Source: a bacterium
GTDB lineage: Bacteria > Myxococcota_A > Bradymonadia > REDH01
Direction: 5' to 3'
Assembly (NCBI GenBank): GCA_030427825.1
Contig: JAUICO010000016.1
Location: 1-55,154 of the forward strand
Length of the DNA: 55,154 bases
Below, one piece after another: positions 26,901 to 33,816 of this stretch. A program made the position numbers and the translations under genes. The notes beneath the pieces were generated by a model that was not told the origin of the DNA, ran no database searches, and saw only the letters and a program-made list of their open reading frames with translations. How positions within the stretch are numbered: position 1 is the first letter of the stretch; each line of letters starts with the position of its first letter.

Positions 26901-27503
26901 GATCGCGTCCGCGAGGGAACACATGATCTCAGGCGCCGGAATCCCCGACTTCACCAGATTCACGATGTCGGTCTCAGCGAACACACCACACTTTGCCGCC
27001 ACATGGTGGAGGCGGGTGGGGTCAAAGCTCAGACTCTGAACCTCTGCCGGATCCATCCCAACTTTGATCATGCACTTGTCGATGGTTGCGCCGGTGCCCG
27101 AAGCACACTTGTCGTTCATCGAAGTGATCGCCTTCTTCTCGCCCGATGTGTTCTCCTTAAAGATGATGATCTTGGCGTCCTGTCCACCCAGCTCAATGAC
27201 GCTACCGGCGTCCGGGTGCAGCGCCTCCACAGACAGAGTGACCGCGTTCACCTCCTGCACAAACCGCGCCCCGATCTTCTCCGCGATCGGGCCACCACCT
27301 GAGCCCGTAATGTACACCCGCGCCGCACCCGCCCGAGCGCCCGACTCGCCCTGAATTCGCTCCAGGAACTCCAACACACACTCCGCCTGACGGGTATTGT
27401 GTCGCTGGTAGTCGCTCCAAACGATCTCGCGGTCCGTCGAGCGAACAACCACCGCCTTTACCGTCGTCGAACCAACGTCGACCCCAATGATGAATTCCGA
27501 CAT
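23910..27503 (-). CDS. Double BadF/BadG-type ATPase fused to DUF2229 (CoA-substrate-specific enzyme activase)
   Basis: The 1197-residue protein has two ASKHA ATPase domains in tandem. The first (~1-290) shows DVGSTTVKAVV, ELGGQDAK, NDKCASGTG and AAKCGVFAE; the second (~345-650) shows LDGGSTSSKCV, DIGGQDIK, SNQCSAGNG and YGCAVFLDSD. Each domain thus has the two cysteines (C133/C172; C474/C513) that in homodimeric activators jointly hold one [4Fe-4S] cluster. A CHFCENEC motif follows, then a DUF2229 region (~760-1150) related to dehydratase subunits. It should couple ATP hydrolysis to low-potential electron transfer into its partner. A TetR-type operator and promoter lie upstream; no clear Shine-Dalgarno precedes the ATG. 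Confidence 0.88.
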   Translation of the reverse strand: MSEFIIGVDVGSTTVKAVVVRSTDREIVWSDYQRHNTRQAECVLEFLERIQGESGARAGAARVYITGSGGGPIAEKIGARFVQEVNAVTLSVEALHPDAGSVIELGGQDAKIIIFKENTSGEKKAITSMNDKCASGTGATIDKCMIKVGMDPAEVQSLSFDPTRLHHVAAKCGVFAETDIVNLVKSGIPAPEIMCSLADAIVAQNLSVLTRGNTLRHKVVLLGGPNTYLPFLQQAWRLRIPETWVSREYEVPDLPIEELIVVPDNSLYYAAYGAVMQAVLESDNIGVFEGLDALREFIDHGRKAQLGASAGPPLIQTTAELEAFYSSYRTQDFVPATFEPGEVVRAVIGLDGGSTSSKCVLVGEDGRILSKHYVLSKGNPIQDTKELMADMRDFVCDQGATLEVIGFGATGYAADVLEESLKSDVNIVETVAHMMSAVHFFEDVDVVCDIGGQDIKVLFMKNNDIRSFKLSNQCSAGNGMMLQAMADQFGIPVTEYAANAFGAELSPKFSYGCAVFLDSDRVNFQKEGYSKEELLSGLAQVLPKNVWQYVVQIPRMSALGTRFVLQGGTQRNEAALKAQVDYIKERVPDAEVLLHPHCGEAGAIGAAMETLRVVARKQSTTFIGIESAINLEYSTTNDESTRCHFCENECSRSFIDTVTPEGNTSRYISGFSCEKGTVESMEALKILQKKRAGLKRHYPNLVEYEAKLAFRQFYTPEPLPADGALIDDIETTRGLFHRTARRKVKRGFVRAPEAAADLRSRVRIGIPRVLNLWSTAPFFRTYLETLGVGMRNIVFSDETSEEMFMAGGRYGSVDPCFPAKVCQAHIHDLLMNKHTGRPLDYIFFPTITHVPSPLVGVMDNTACPIVAGSPDVIRAAFTKEVDFFASRGIEYLAPAINFDERNLLKRQMFEAFEGVLALTEDESDFAVAQAWAALEDFDRRMEERGRKLIESLEENDEVGLLLLGRPYHNDPGINHSIMDEFQVLGFPVLSMRSIPKDVGWLARYFGPELESGAIDHALSIQEVWPENYSSNSAMKVWAARFAARHPNLAVIDLSSFKCGHDPPTYGLIDDIINASATPYSALHDVDANKPTGSIKIRVKTFAHRLGLLQEQLEDRAVARRELARRVEEKRLSLIDEKISQIRAAGGRVPARLLEMRRQCASKLSEDNSTSHATAGDASGAEPTFDIRDYAQPIQPAE

Positions 27504-27511
27504 GTAGACTC

Positions 27512-27553
27512 GTGGGGCGTGCGGCGTGGAGCGTAGGGCATGGAGCGTGGGGC
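27512..27553 (+). repeat. Six tandem heptamers (RTRSRGC)
   Basis: Six consecutive 7-base units, GTGGGGC, GTGCGGC, GTGGAGC, GTAGGGC, ATGGAGC and GTGGGGC, lie nine bases upstream of the activase start codon (on the opposite strand), inside its predicted leader. Heptamer arrays are known from cyanobacterial genomes (STRR sequences). Confidence 0.85.
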
Positions 27554-27622
27554 GAGACTCTGTCTCGCGGTCTGCGAGGGGGTTTTCACCCCCTCGACCC
27601 CTGGTGGAAAGCTGCGCTTTCC
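27552..27622 (-). repeat. Composite hairpin repeat, copy B (inverted relative to A and C)
   Basis: Three perfect hairpins in 71 bases: GCGAGAC-TCT-GTCTCGC (27552-27568), CGAGGGGG with CCCCCTCG around a 6-base loop (27575-27596), and GGAAAGC-TGC-GCTTTCC (27606-27622). Read on the minus strand this is the same order as copies A and C. It lies between the predicted transcription start and the activase ATG. Confidence 0.87.
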
Positions 27623-27628
27623 TGGATG

Positions 27629-27657
27629 AATATAGGGTAGACTGGGTGTGCAGTCTA
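27629..27657 (-). promoter_or_regulatory. Predicted sigma70-type promoter with overlapping TetR-type operator for the activase operon
   Basis: On the minus strand TAGACT (27657-27652) and TATATT (27634-27629) are separated by exactly 17 bases, a good sigma70-like pair pointing at the activase gene. The perfect palindrome TAGACTG-N6-CAGTCTA (27638-27657) covers the -35 box and spacer, a position where a bound repressor would block polymerase. A TetR-family gene ends 98 bases upstream. Predicted start of transcription is near 27622, giving a leader of about 118 bases that contains the hairpins and heptamers. Confidence 0.6.
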
Positions 27658-27754
27658 TTCGTTTAACTGGGACGTAGCGCCGCGGTCAACGGCGTTGCGT
27701 GCTCGTGTCGGGGGAGCGCACGGGCAGAGCCCTCGCACCCTCGCCATACGCCAC

Positions 27755-28423
27755 TCAGCTCGTGAGCAGGTCAGCCGAGGCGGAGAGGCCCTGGAGGGCG
27801 AAATCCAGGAGTTGTGTGGCGAGCTCCGTGTGGCTGGCGAGCCGCGCTGCATCGTCCGCTACGATGTATGTGCTGAGAGCTTCTTTGATGATGCCGAGGA
27901 TGAAGGTGATACGGAACTCCCGATCGCCGGGGCGAATCAGGCCCATCGTTTCGCCGCTGGTAAGGGAGCTGTTCACGAGGCTGCGCAGGCGCGCGTAGAA
28001 GCGCTCCACGTGGGCGTTGAGCTCTTCGTTCTCACCGGGGTGGTAGTTGAGGAAGAAGGAAGCGACAGCGGCGTTCTCGGCGCACAGGTTTACGACGCGT
28101 TCGATGTTGGCGCGCAGTTGTATCCCGGGTGCTATGTCGCTGCCGACATCCACCCGTTGTATTGTGGCTGCCAGCTCGTCGACGAACTGTTCCAGCAGGG
28201 TGTCGAATGCGGCTCGGACGCCGGGGAAGTGCGCGTAGAAGGTCCCCCGCGCAATGTCGGCCTCGTCGAGCAGGTCCTTCAGGGTGGCGTCCCAATAGCC
28301 GCGGGATGAGAGCACATGCGCGGCGGCGACCAGAATCTGCTGGTAGCGTTGCTCACGCAGCGCCTGCGCCCGCAATACCCGTCCGTCGGCGCTGTCAGCG
28401 GCCTCTGCTTTGGTGTGGGGCAT
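27755..28423 (-). CDS. TetR family transcriptional regulator
   Basis: The 222-residue protein has an N-terminal TetR helix-turn-helix: RYQQILVAAAHVLSSRG, then WDATLKDLLDEADIARGTFYAHF (~residues 25-70). The C-terminal ligand domain is helical and not diagnostic (ASFFLNYHPGENEELNAHVERFYARL). It lies upstream of, and on the same strand as, the activase/HgdB operon, with a candidate palindromic operator in between. It probably represses that operon and releases it on binding an acyl-CoA-like ligand (inference). ATG at 28423 was chosen; the open frame continues upstream only as antisense of a lipoprotein gene. Confidence 0.87.
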   Translation of the reverse strand: MPHTKAEAADSADGRVLRAQALREQRYQQILVAAAHVLSSRGYWDATLKDLLDEADIARGTFYAHFPGVRAAFDTLLEQFVDELAATIQRVDVGSDIAPGIQLRANIERVVNLCAENAAVASFFLNYHPGENEELNAHVERFYARLRSLVNSSLTSGETMGLIRPGDREFRITFILGIIKEALSTYIVADDAARLASHTELATQLLDFALQGLSASADLLTS

Positions 28424-28631
28424 GGGTTGTACTCGTTGGCTACGGAGTCGCTTCAAGCCGCGGCGATCGCGCCGTGGGCGGCTCATGCCGGGTATGACCG
28501 GGTTTGCGCGTGCGTAGCAACAACTGTCGGTCGACGCGCCGGGAATCCGTCTGCGCGCCGAACTCTCTATCAGGGCCCGACCAACGGCGTCTATCACCCA
28601 ACTCGGCTGCGGAAAGCCGAGGGCCGACCGT

Positions 28632-29621
28632 TTACTCCACGCCCCATTTCTGCTGCAGGTACGCGACCAGCTCGGGGTTCTGGTTCGGCGAGCGTGCGCC
28701 GACATACACGAGCACTTCGGCGATCTCGCCGTTGAGGAAACCGTCTCCAGTGCCCGCGGTGCCGATGGACAGATCGAGGTCCGAGGCAAAGTTGTCCGCG
28801 TCTCCGGTTCCATTGAGCGCGCCCAGCTCGTCGTCCAGGTGCAGCACCACGCGGCGGTTCGGCGTGTCGAAGGAGCGCACTGCCCAGATTCGGTGCAGCA
28901 CGTCAGCGGCGAGGGCGCCACTCGACGTCAGGATCTCGTCGCCCCCTTCGGTGCCCGGCGGCGTCCGGTGCAGAAAACGGGCGTTTGAGCCGGAGCTGGT
29001 CTCAATCACAAGCCCGGGATCGCTACTACCGTCCTCAACACCTCCGATGAACGCCTGGTTCAGGCCGCGCCCTTTTCCGACGATGATGATTGTGTAGTGC
29101 GTGATGTCCGTCAGTCCGGAGAAGCCGGTCACACTCAGCGCGTCATCGGCGCCGTCGAAGGAGGCAACCGTTCGACCGTTCACTGTGACGGTGGACGGCT
29201 CTCCACCCGGGATCGCCGTGAGGTTCCGGGTGGTGCCGGTGCGGTCGACCCACACGTCAATGCTGGATCCGGCGACGACACCGCTGTTCGTGGGGTCGTC
29301 AGCGTCCAACCAGAGCACCAGTCCGTCCTGCGGCGGTTCGGTCAGGGTGCCACAATCCGCACCCTCCCAGCCATCCGTGCAGACACATGCCGCCGGGTCG
29401 TTGCTGTCGTCGCAGGTACCGTTGACGCAGGCCAGATCGGCACAGGCATCGCCACCAGTGTCTCCGCCGTCCGACGTTCCCGTGTCATCTGACCCGCTGT
29501 CCTGCGCGTCCGCGTTTCCGGTGTCTTCGCTTCCCGTGTCGTTCGTGGAAGCATCGTCGTCTCCGCATGCTGACAACATGAGCAGGGCGAGCATGGCTGG
29601 GGCAAGGCTGAGGAACTTCAT
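28632..29621 (-). CDS. Lipoprotein with EGF-like module and LamG-like domain
   Basis: The 329-residue product has a signal peptide ending LMLSACG, a Asp/Thr/Gly-rich linker, a compact six-Cys EGF-like module (CADLACVNGTCDDSN...CVCTDGWEGADC) at about residues 60-95, and a C-terminal concanavalin-like domain (DGLVLWLDADDPTN, GEIAEVLVYVGARS, YLQQKWGVE), typical of LamG-type carbohydrate or ligand-binding domains. It is probably displayed on the outer membrane. ATG at 29621 has GGAG six bases upstream. It is divergent from the DUF2330 gene, with copy C of the hairpin repeat between. Confidence 0.8.
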   Translation of the reverse strand: MKFLSLAPAMLALLMLSACGDDDASTNDTGSEDTGNADAQDSGSDDTGTSDGGDTGGDACADLACVNGTCDDSNDPAACVCTDGWEGADCGTLTEPPQDGLVLWLDADDPTNSGVVAGSSIDVWVDRTGTTRNLTAIPGGEPSTVTVNGRTVASFDGADDALSVTGFSGLTDITHYTIIIVGKGRGLNQAFIGGVEDGSSDPGLVIETSSGSNARFLHRTPPGTEGGDEILTSSGALAADVLHRIWAVRSFDTPNRRVVLHLDDELGALNGTGDADNFASDLDLSIGTAGTGDGFLNGEIAEVLVYVGARSPNQNPELVAYLQQKWGVE

Positions 29622-29863
29622 TTCGATCTCCGCGTAGGTTGCATAGAGACAGTGGACGCCCGCGACCGGCTGCAGGCACCACACGCCGCAATTTCAGTCC
29701 ACGCCTGCCGGTATCGGCCTGACGCGGTTGCGTCACCGGTTACCAGGTCGCTGCGACACCCTCCAGCACCACTTCATCGTCAAAGCTGATTCCCGATGCA
29801 GACTGCACCCGCTCGACAGAATGAAGCGGGGCGGTTCGGTCAAGCCCACAGCCTTCTCCTCGA

Positions 29864-30027
29864 GGAAAGCGCAGCTTTCCGCCCGGGGATTCGAGGGGGA
29901 GCAAACGATGAGGGTCGCCTGCGGCGAGCCGAAGAGCGCGGTAGTGGTGGGCGCCATCGGCGCACACGCCCCCTCGCAGAGCGCGAGACAGCGTCTCGCA
30001 ATCGCAGAGCGCGAGACAGCGTCTCGT
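29864..30027 (+). repeat. Composite hairpin repeat, copy C
   Basis: GGAAAGC-GCA-GCTTTCC (29864-29880), then CGAGGGGG (29892-29899) pairing with CCCCCTCG (29969-29976) across a 69-base insert, then GCGAGAC-AGC-GTCTCGC (29983-29999) and a second copy with one change (30011-30027). The insert holds two further hairpins, TCGCC-TGC-GGCGA (29915-29927) and GTGGGCGCC-ATC-GGCGCACAC (29947-29967, one mismatch). The final unit is an exact 25-base tandem duplication with a 28-base period. The rest of the 512-base gap (29622-30133) shows no gene. Confidence 0.87.
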
Positions 30028-30133
30028 GCCCCACTGCCTTGCTTCCCGATCTCGCCCCAGGTACGCTCATTTCGACGCCTGACCCCGATCTGAGCGCTGC
30101 GTGCCACGAGCTGCGCCGCGCAGGAGAATGAGA

Positions 30134-31939
30134 ATGATTCGACGACTTCCGGTCGTGGCGGCGGTGTCCGCCTGCGCTGCACTTCCCGTCGCGCTCGCCG
30201 TCGCGCTGGTCGCGGCCCCATCGACTGCCGAGGCCTGCGGCGGCATGTTCTGCGACGCAACGCAGCCGGTGAACCAGGCGGCTGAGCGCATTATCTTCAC
30301 GGACAACCCTGACGGCACTGTCACGGCGGTGGTGCAGATTCTATATCAGGGGGAAGCGGACCGCTTCGGCTGGTTGCTGCCGGTGCCGGGGATTCCGAGC
30401 TTCGGAATCTCGTCGAACACGGCTTTTTCCCGCCTGCAGGCCGCGACGAATCCAACCTATCGCCTGAACACGATCGTCGAAGGCGAATGTGACCCGGAGC
30501 CGCCGCCGGAGCTCGGTGGCGGCGGCATGGACGCGGGTTCGGTGTCAGACGCAAGCGGCGACGCCGACCCGGGAAACGGCGGTGTGACCGTGCTCGACTC
30601 GGGCACCGTTGGCCCCTACGACTATGTAGTGCTGGAGCTCGACGAGACCCTGCCCGATATCGCCGATCTCGCCCTCGATTGGCTCACAGGCAACAACTAC
30701 CAGGTCACTTCGACCGCGCCGGACCTCATCCGTCCCTATCTTGAGGACGGGATGAACCTGCTCGCCATCCGTCTGACGAAGAATGCGGACACGGGCGAGA
30801 TTCGCCCCGTCATTCTCAACTACGAGAGTGACATTCCAATGATCCCGATCAAGCTCACCGCCGTCGCGGCAAACGACGACATGGGCGTGATGGTCTGGGT
30901 GGGCGGCGCGGAGCGCGCTGTGCCGGTGAACTATCGCGCGCTGGAGCTGAATGAGACCTTGATCAACTGGTTCAATCCCGCGCCCACCTACAATGACGTT
31001 GTGATTGCGGCCGCGAACGAATCCGGTGGGCAGGGCTTTGTCACTGAGATGGCAGAGACCGCAGACTCCTTCGCCGACCTCGTGCTGCCCGAATGGCAGC
31101 GCGACGACCAGCTGAGCATTCTCGCCGATGATTGGACGGATCGTGAAGGGGAGCTCCTCGACCGGCTGATGAGCGCGTCACAGGACTTGAACAGCTTCAG
31201 CGGCCCTGTCTTCTGGGACGGCGTCAACGATGTGCTCGGCAGACACCTCGCGGTACCTGAGGGTGTCGACGAAGACGACTTCTACAGCTGCATCTTCTGT
31301 TATCTTCACTGGAGCGTCACTGACATCGCCGGCCTGGATCCGGCTACGCTGCTCGGCGACTGGGACACCACCGTGTGGCAGCCGATGGTGGACACACAGG
31401 AGATCCTCGACTCCGTGGATTGGGTCACGCGCATGTACACGACCCTCTCGGCGGCGGAGATGACGGTAGATCCCGTCTTCGACTTCAATCCGGACCTGGA
31501 GACATACAGCAACAACCACACAAGGGACCGCATCATCGAGTGCGAGCCCGGATACACACAGCGCGAAGCGCCATGGCGGGTGGAGTTTGATTCCGGGTAT
31601 GTAGTTCGCGGTCAGTTCAATACCTGGCCCCTGGACCTCAGCAGCGGGATACCGGCGAACAGCCGCATTCTCGCGATGACGACCTCAGGCGAAGGCGAAG
31701 TCATCACCGACAACACCGGCACCATCGCCGAGCTGATCGTCCAGCAGGCCCCGGACATCATACCACCGAACCAGGTGAATCCGGAAAACGGAGGCGAAGG
31801 TCTGATCGCAGCCGGCGGGTGTTCGGAGTGCAGCGCTACACACGCGGGCAACGCGCCGCTCGGCAGCATCGCGTTCGTCGCCGGGCTCTTTCTGATCCGC
31901 CGTCGCCGCCGAGGCCCGGGCGCGTCGGGCGAGCTCTGA
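30134..31939 (+). CDS. DUF2330 domain protein with MYXO-CTERM-like tail
   Basis: The 601-residue protein begins with a signal peptide (long Ala/Val core, cleavage near STAEACGG). The DUF2330 hallmarks follow at the mature N terminus: ACGGMFCDATQPVNQAAERIIF, then FGWLLPVPGIPSFG and a DYVVLELDE segment. The C terminus has GGCSECSATHAG, a hydrophobic stretch and a block of arginines, the MYXO-CTERM-like sorting layout. It should be an exported envelope protein; no function is established for the family. The ATG at 30134 is best because AGGAG (30122-30126) lies seven bases upstream; an ATG at 30128 is too close to it. Confidence 0.88.
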   Translation: MIRRLPVVAAVSACAALPVALAVALVAAPSTAEACGGMFCDATQPVNQAAERIIFTDNPDGTVTAVVQILYQGEADRFGWLLPVPGIPSFGISSNTAFSRLQAATNPTYRLNTIVEGECDPEPPPELGGGGMDAGSVSDASGDADPGNGGVTVLDSGTVGPYDYVVLELDETLPDIADLALDWLTGNNYQVTSTAPDLIRPYLEDGMNLLAIRLTKNADTGEIRPVILNYESDIPMIPIKLTAVAANDDMGVMVWVGGAERAVPVNYRALELNETLINWFNPAPTYNDVVIAAANESGGQGFVTEMAETADSFADLVLPEWQRDDQLSILADDWTDREGELLDRLMSASQDLNSFSGPVFWDGVNDVLGRHLAVPEGVDEDDFYSCIFCYLHWSVTDIAGLDPATLLGDWDTTVWQPMVDTQEILDSVDWVTRMYTTLSAAEMTVDPVFDFNPDLETYSNNHTRDRIIECEPGYTQREAPWRVEFDSGYVVRGQFNTWPLDLSSGIPANSRILAMTTSGEGEVITDNTGTIAELIVQQAPDIIPPNQVNPENGGEGLIAAGGCSECSATHAGNAPLGSIAFVAGLFLIRRRRRGPGASGEL

Positions 31940-31991
31940 AGGCGCGGAACGCTCATCGTCCGGCGCCGCGCGAAAAGCGCGCAGGAGCCCA

Positions 31992-32020
31992 TTGAAAGTC
32001 GGGATCGCGATACCTACAAA
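31992..32020 (+). promoter_or_regulatory. Sigma70-like promoter for the peroxiredoxin gene
   Basis: TTGAAA (31992-31997) and TACAAA (32015-32020) are separated by 17 bases and lie about 60 bases upstream of the peroxiredoxin ATG. A small hairpin, CGCGC with GCGCG around GAAAA (31967-31981), precedes it and may end the DUF2330 transcript. Confidence 0.45.
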
Positions 32021-32078
32021 CCCGGCTGTGTCACACATGCCGTTGGCACAACACCACCCCCAGGACCCAGGAACCATC

Positions 32079-32708
32079 ATGTCAATTCGCCTCGGAGACA
32101 CCGCACCTGACTTCACCGCCGAGTCGACGGCGGGCACCATCTCTTTCCACGACTATCTCGGTGACAGCTGGGGTGTGCTTTTCAGCCACCCTGCTGACTT
32201 CACGCCGGTGTGCACGACCGAGCTGGGGACCGTGGCGGCGCTGAAAGACGAGTGGGAAAAGCGAAACGTCAAGGTCGTCGGCCTGAGTGTGGATTCCCTG
32301 GAGGACCACAACGCCTGGGCCGGTGACATCAAGGACGTAACCGGTTGCGCGCTGAACTTCCCGTTGCTGGCTGATCCGGATCGCGCAGTGGCCAACGCGT
32401 ATGGGATGATCCACCCGAACGCGGACGCCACCTTCACCGTCCGCAGCGTCTTCGTGATCGGTCCGGACAAGAAGGTGAAGCTCACCCTGACCTACCCGGC
32501 GGCGACGGGTCGCAACTTCGACGAGCTGCTTCGCGTGATCGACAGCCTGCAGCGCACCTCACAACACAAGGTCGCGACACCGGCGAACTGGAACCCCGGC
32601 GACGACGTGATCATCGTGCCTTCGCTGAGCGACGAGGAAGCCGGCAAGCTCTTCCCCGGCTTCGAAAAGATAAAGCCCTACCTGCGCAAGACCTCCGACC
32701 CGGCGTGA
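32079..32708 (+). CDS. 1-Cys peroxiredoxin (Prx6 type)
   Basis: The 209-residue protein is a Prx6-subfamily thiol peroxidase that reduces H2O2 and organic hydroperoxides. The active site reads HPADFTPVCTTELG with peroxidatic Cys45. The extended C-terminal dimerisation domain typical of Prx6 (TPANWNPGDDVIIVPSLSDEEA) is complete. A second cysteine occurs at VTGCALNF and is not at a usual resolving position. ATG at 32079 has AGGA upstream; an in-frame start at 31992 would overlap the predicted promoter. It is a single-gene unit. Confidence 0.92.
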   Translation: MSIRLGDTAPDFTAESTAGTISFHDYLGDSWGVLFSHPADFTPVCTTELGTVAALKDEWEKRNVKVVGLSVDSLEDHNAWAGDIKDVTGCALNFPLLADPDRAVANAYGMIHPNADATFTVRSVFVIGPDKKVKLTLTYPAATGRNFDELLRVIDSLQRTSQHKVATPANWNPGDDVIIVPSLSDEEAGKLFPGFEKIKPYLRKTSDPA

Positions 32709-32807
32709 TCACCGGTCGACCGACCCGTCACCCATTCCGGTGAAATCACAGCGCTTGTCGCACCCTCTGCAACGTGCAAATCACCTGCGCATGCACAGGA
32801 GAGGCGC

Positions 32808-33806
32808 ATGACATATCGAGTGACGCTGATTCCGGGTGACGGGATCGGCGTAGAGGTAACCGGAGCTACCTGCCGGGTACTGGAGGCGGCCGGCGCTCCG
32901 GTCGAGTGGGAGACGATTCCGGCGGGAATGACCTCGTTCGAAGCGGGCGGAAAGCCGCTCCCGGACGCGGTGATCACTTCGTTGAAGCGGAACCGCATCG
33001 GCATCAAGGGGCCACTGACCACGCCCAAAGGCCGGGGCTTCAGCAGCGCCAACGTAGCGCTGCGAAAGTCGCTGCAGTTGTACACAGGCTGGCGACCGGT
33101 GGTCTCGCTCCCGGGCGTGAAGTCGCGCTTCTCTGACGTCGACGTCGTGGTGCTCAGAGAGAACACACAGGGTCTCTACTCAGGCATCGAGCACGAGGTG
33201 ACACCGGGCACGATCGTGACCCTGAAGGTGTCGAGCTACAGCGCCGCGGAGCGCATCGCGCGCTGGGCGTTCGACTATGCCCGCAACCACGGGCGACGGC
33301 GCATCACGGTCTGCCACAAGAAGAGCGTCCTTCCCCTCGCGGACGGCGCATTTGTGGAGGCCTTTCACCGCGTCGGACAGGACTTCCCCTTCATCGAGCA
33401 GGACGAGGCCACGATCGACGACATCTCGATGGGTCTCGCCGCCGATCCGAACCAGTACGACGTGCTGCTTCTACAGAATCTGTATGGAGACATCATCAGC
33501 GACCTCTGCGCCGGCCTCGTCGGCGGCCTGGGCGTCGTTCCCGGAGCCAACGTCGGCGATCGAATCGCCGTCTTCGAGGCCGTCCATGGTTCCGCGCCGG
33601 ACATCGCCGGCCAGGGTATCGCAAACCCGCTGGCGGTAATGCTCTCGGGACTGATGATGCTCGACTACATGGGCGAGACGAAGATCGCCGACAACATCAG
33701 GCAGGCCGTCTGGGACGTACTGACCGAAGGAAAAACACTGACGGGCGATCTTGGCGGCAAAGCAAACACCGCCGAGTTTACCGACGCCATCATCGACAAG
33801 CTCTGA
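32808..33806 (+). CDS. NAD-type isocitrate dehydrogenase family protein, subunit 1 (IDH3-alpha-like)
   Basis: The 332-residue protein resembles NAD-dependent isocitrate dehydrogenase of the mitochondrial IDH3 alpha type: LIPGDGIGVEV (residues ~7-17), substrate loop GFSSANVALRKSL, RENTQGLYSGIEHE, NLYGDIISDLCAGLVGG and the NAD loop FEAVHGSAPDIAGQGIANP (His260). However, the catalytic-lysine segment is HKKSVLPLADGAF (H170, K171) instead of HKxNIMxxSDGxF, so the conserved Asn is lost. It should perform, or contribute to, isocitrate oxidation to 2-oxoglutarate. A paralogue starts ten bases after its stop. Isopropylmalate or homoisocitrate activity cannot be excluded. Confidence 0.82.
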   Translation: MTYRVTLIPGDGIGVEVTGATCRVLEAAGAPVEWETIPAGMTSFEAGGKPLPDAVITSLKRNRIGIKGPLTTPKGRGFSSANVALRKSLQLYTGWRPVVSLPGVKSRFSDVDVVVLRENTQGLYSGIEHEVTPGTIVTLKVSSYSAAERIARWAFDYARNHGRRRITVCHKKSVLPLADGAFVEAFHRVGQDFPFIEQDEATIDDISMGLAADPNQYDVLLLQNLYGDIISDLCAGLVGGLGVVPGANVGDRIAVFEAVHGSAPDIAGQGIANPLAVMLSGLMMLDYMGETKIADNIRQAVWDVLTEGKTLTGDLGGKANTAEFTDAIIDKL

Positions 33807-33816
33807 GGGAATAACC

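Noticed and set aside
25293..27302. 669-codon plus-strand frame opposite the activase gene
   Set aside because: Antisense shadow of a protein with full BadF-type motifs; no recognisable domain or signal.
28430..28921. N-terminal extension of the TetR frame
   Set aside because: It overlaps the LamG-like lipoprotein antisense and lacks TetR-like sequence before the helix-turn-helix at its normal position.
29728..30100. Small genes in the gap before the DUF2330 gene
   Set aside because: The candidate frames run through hairpin copy C on both strands and encode only low-similarity Arg/Ser/Ala-rich sequence.
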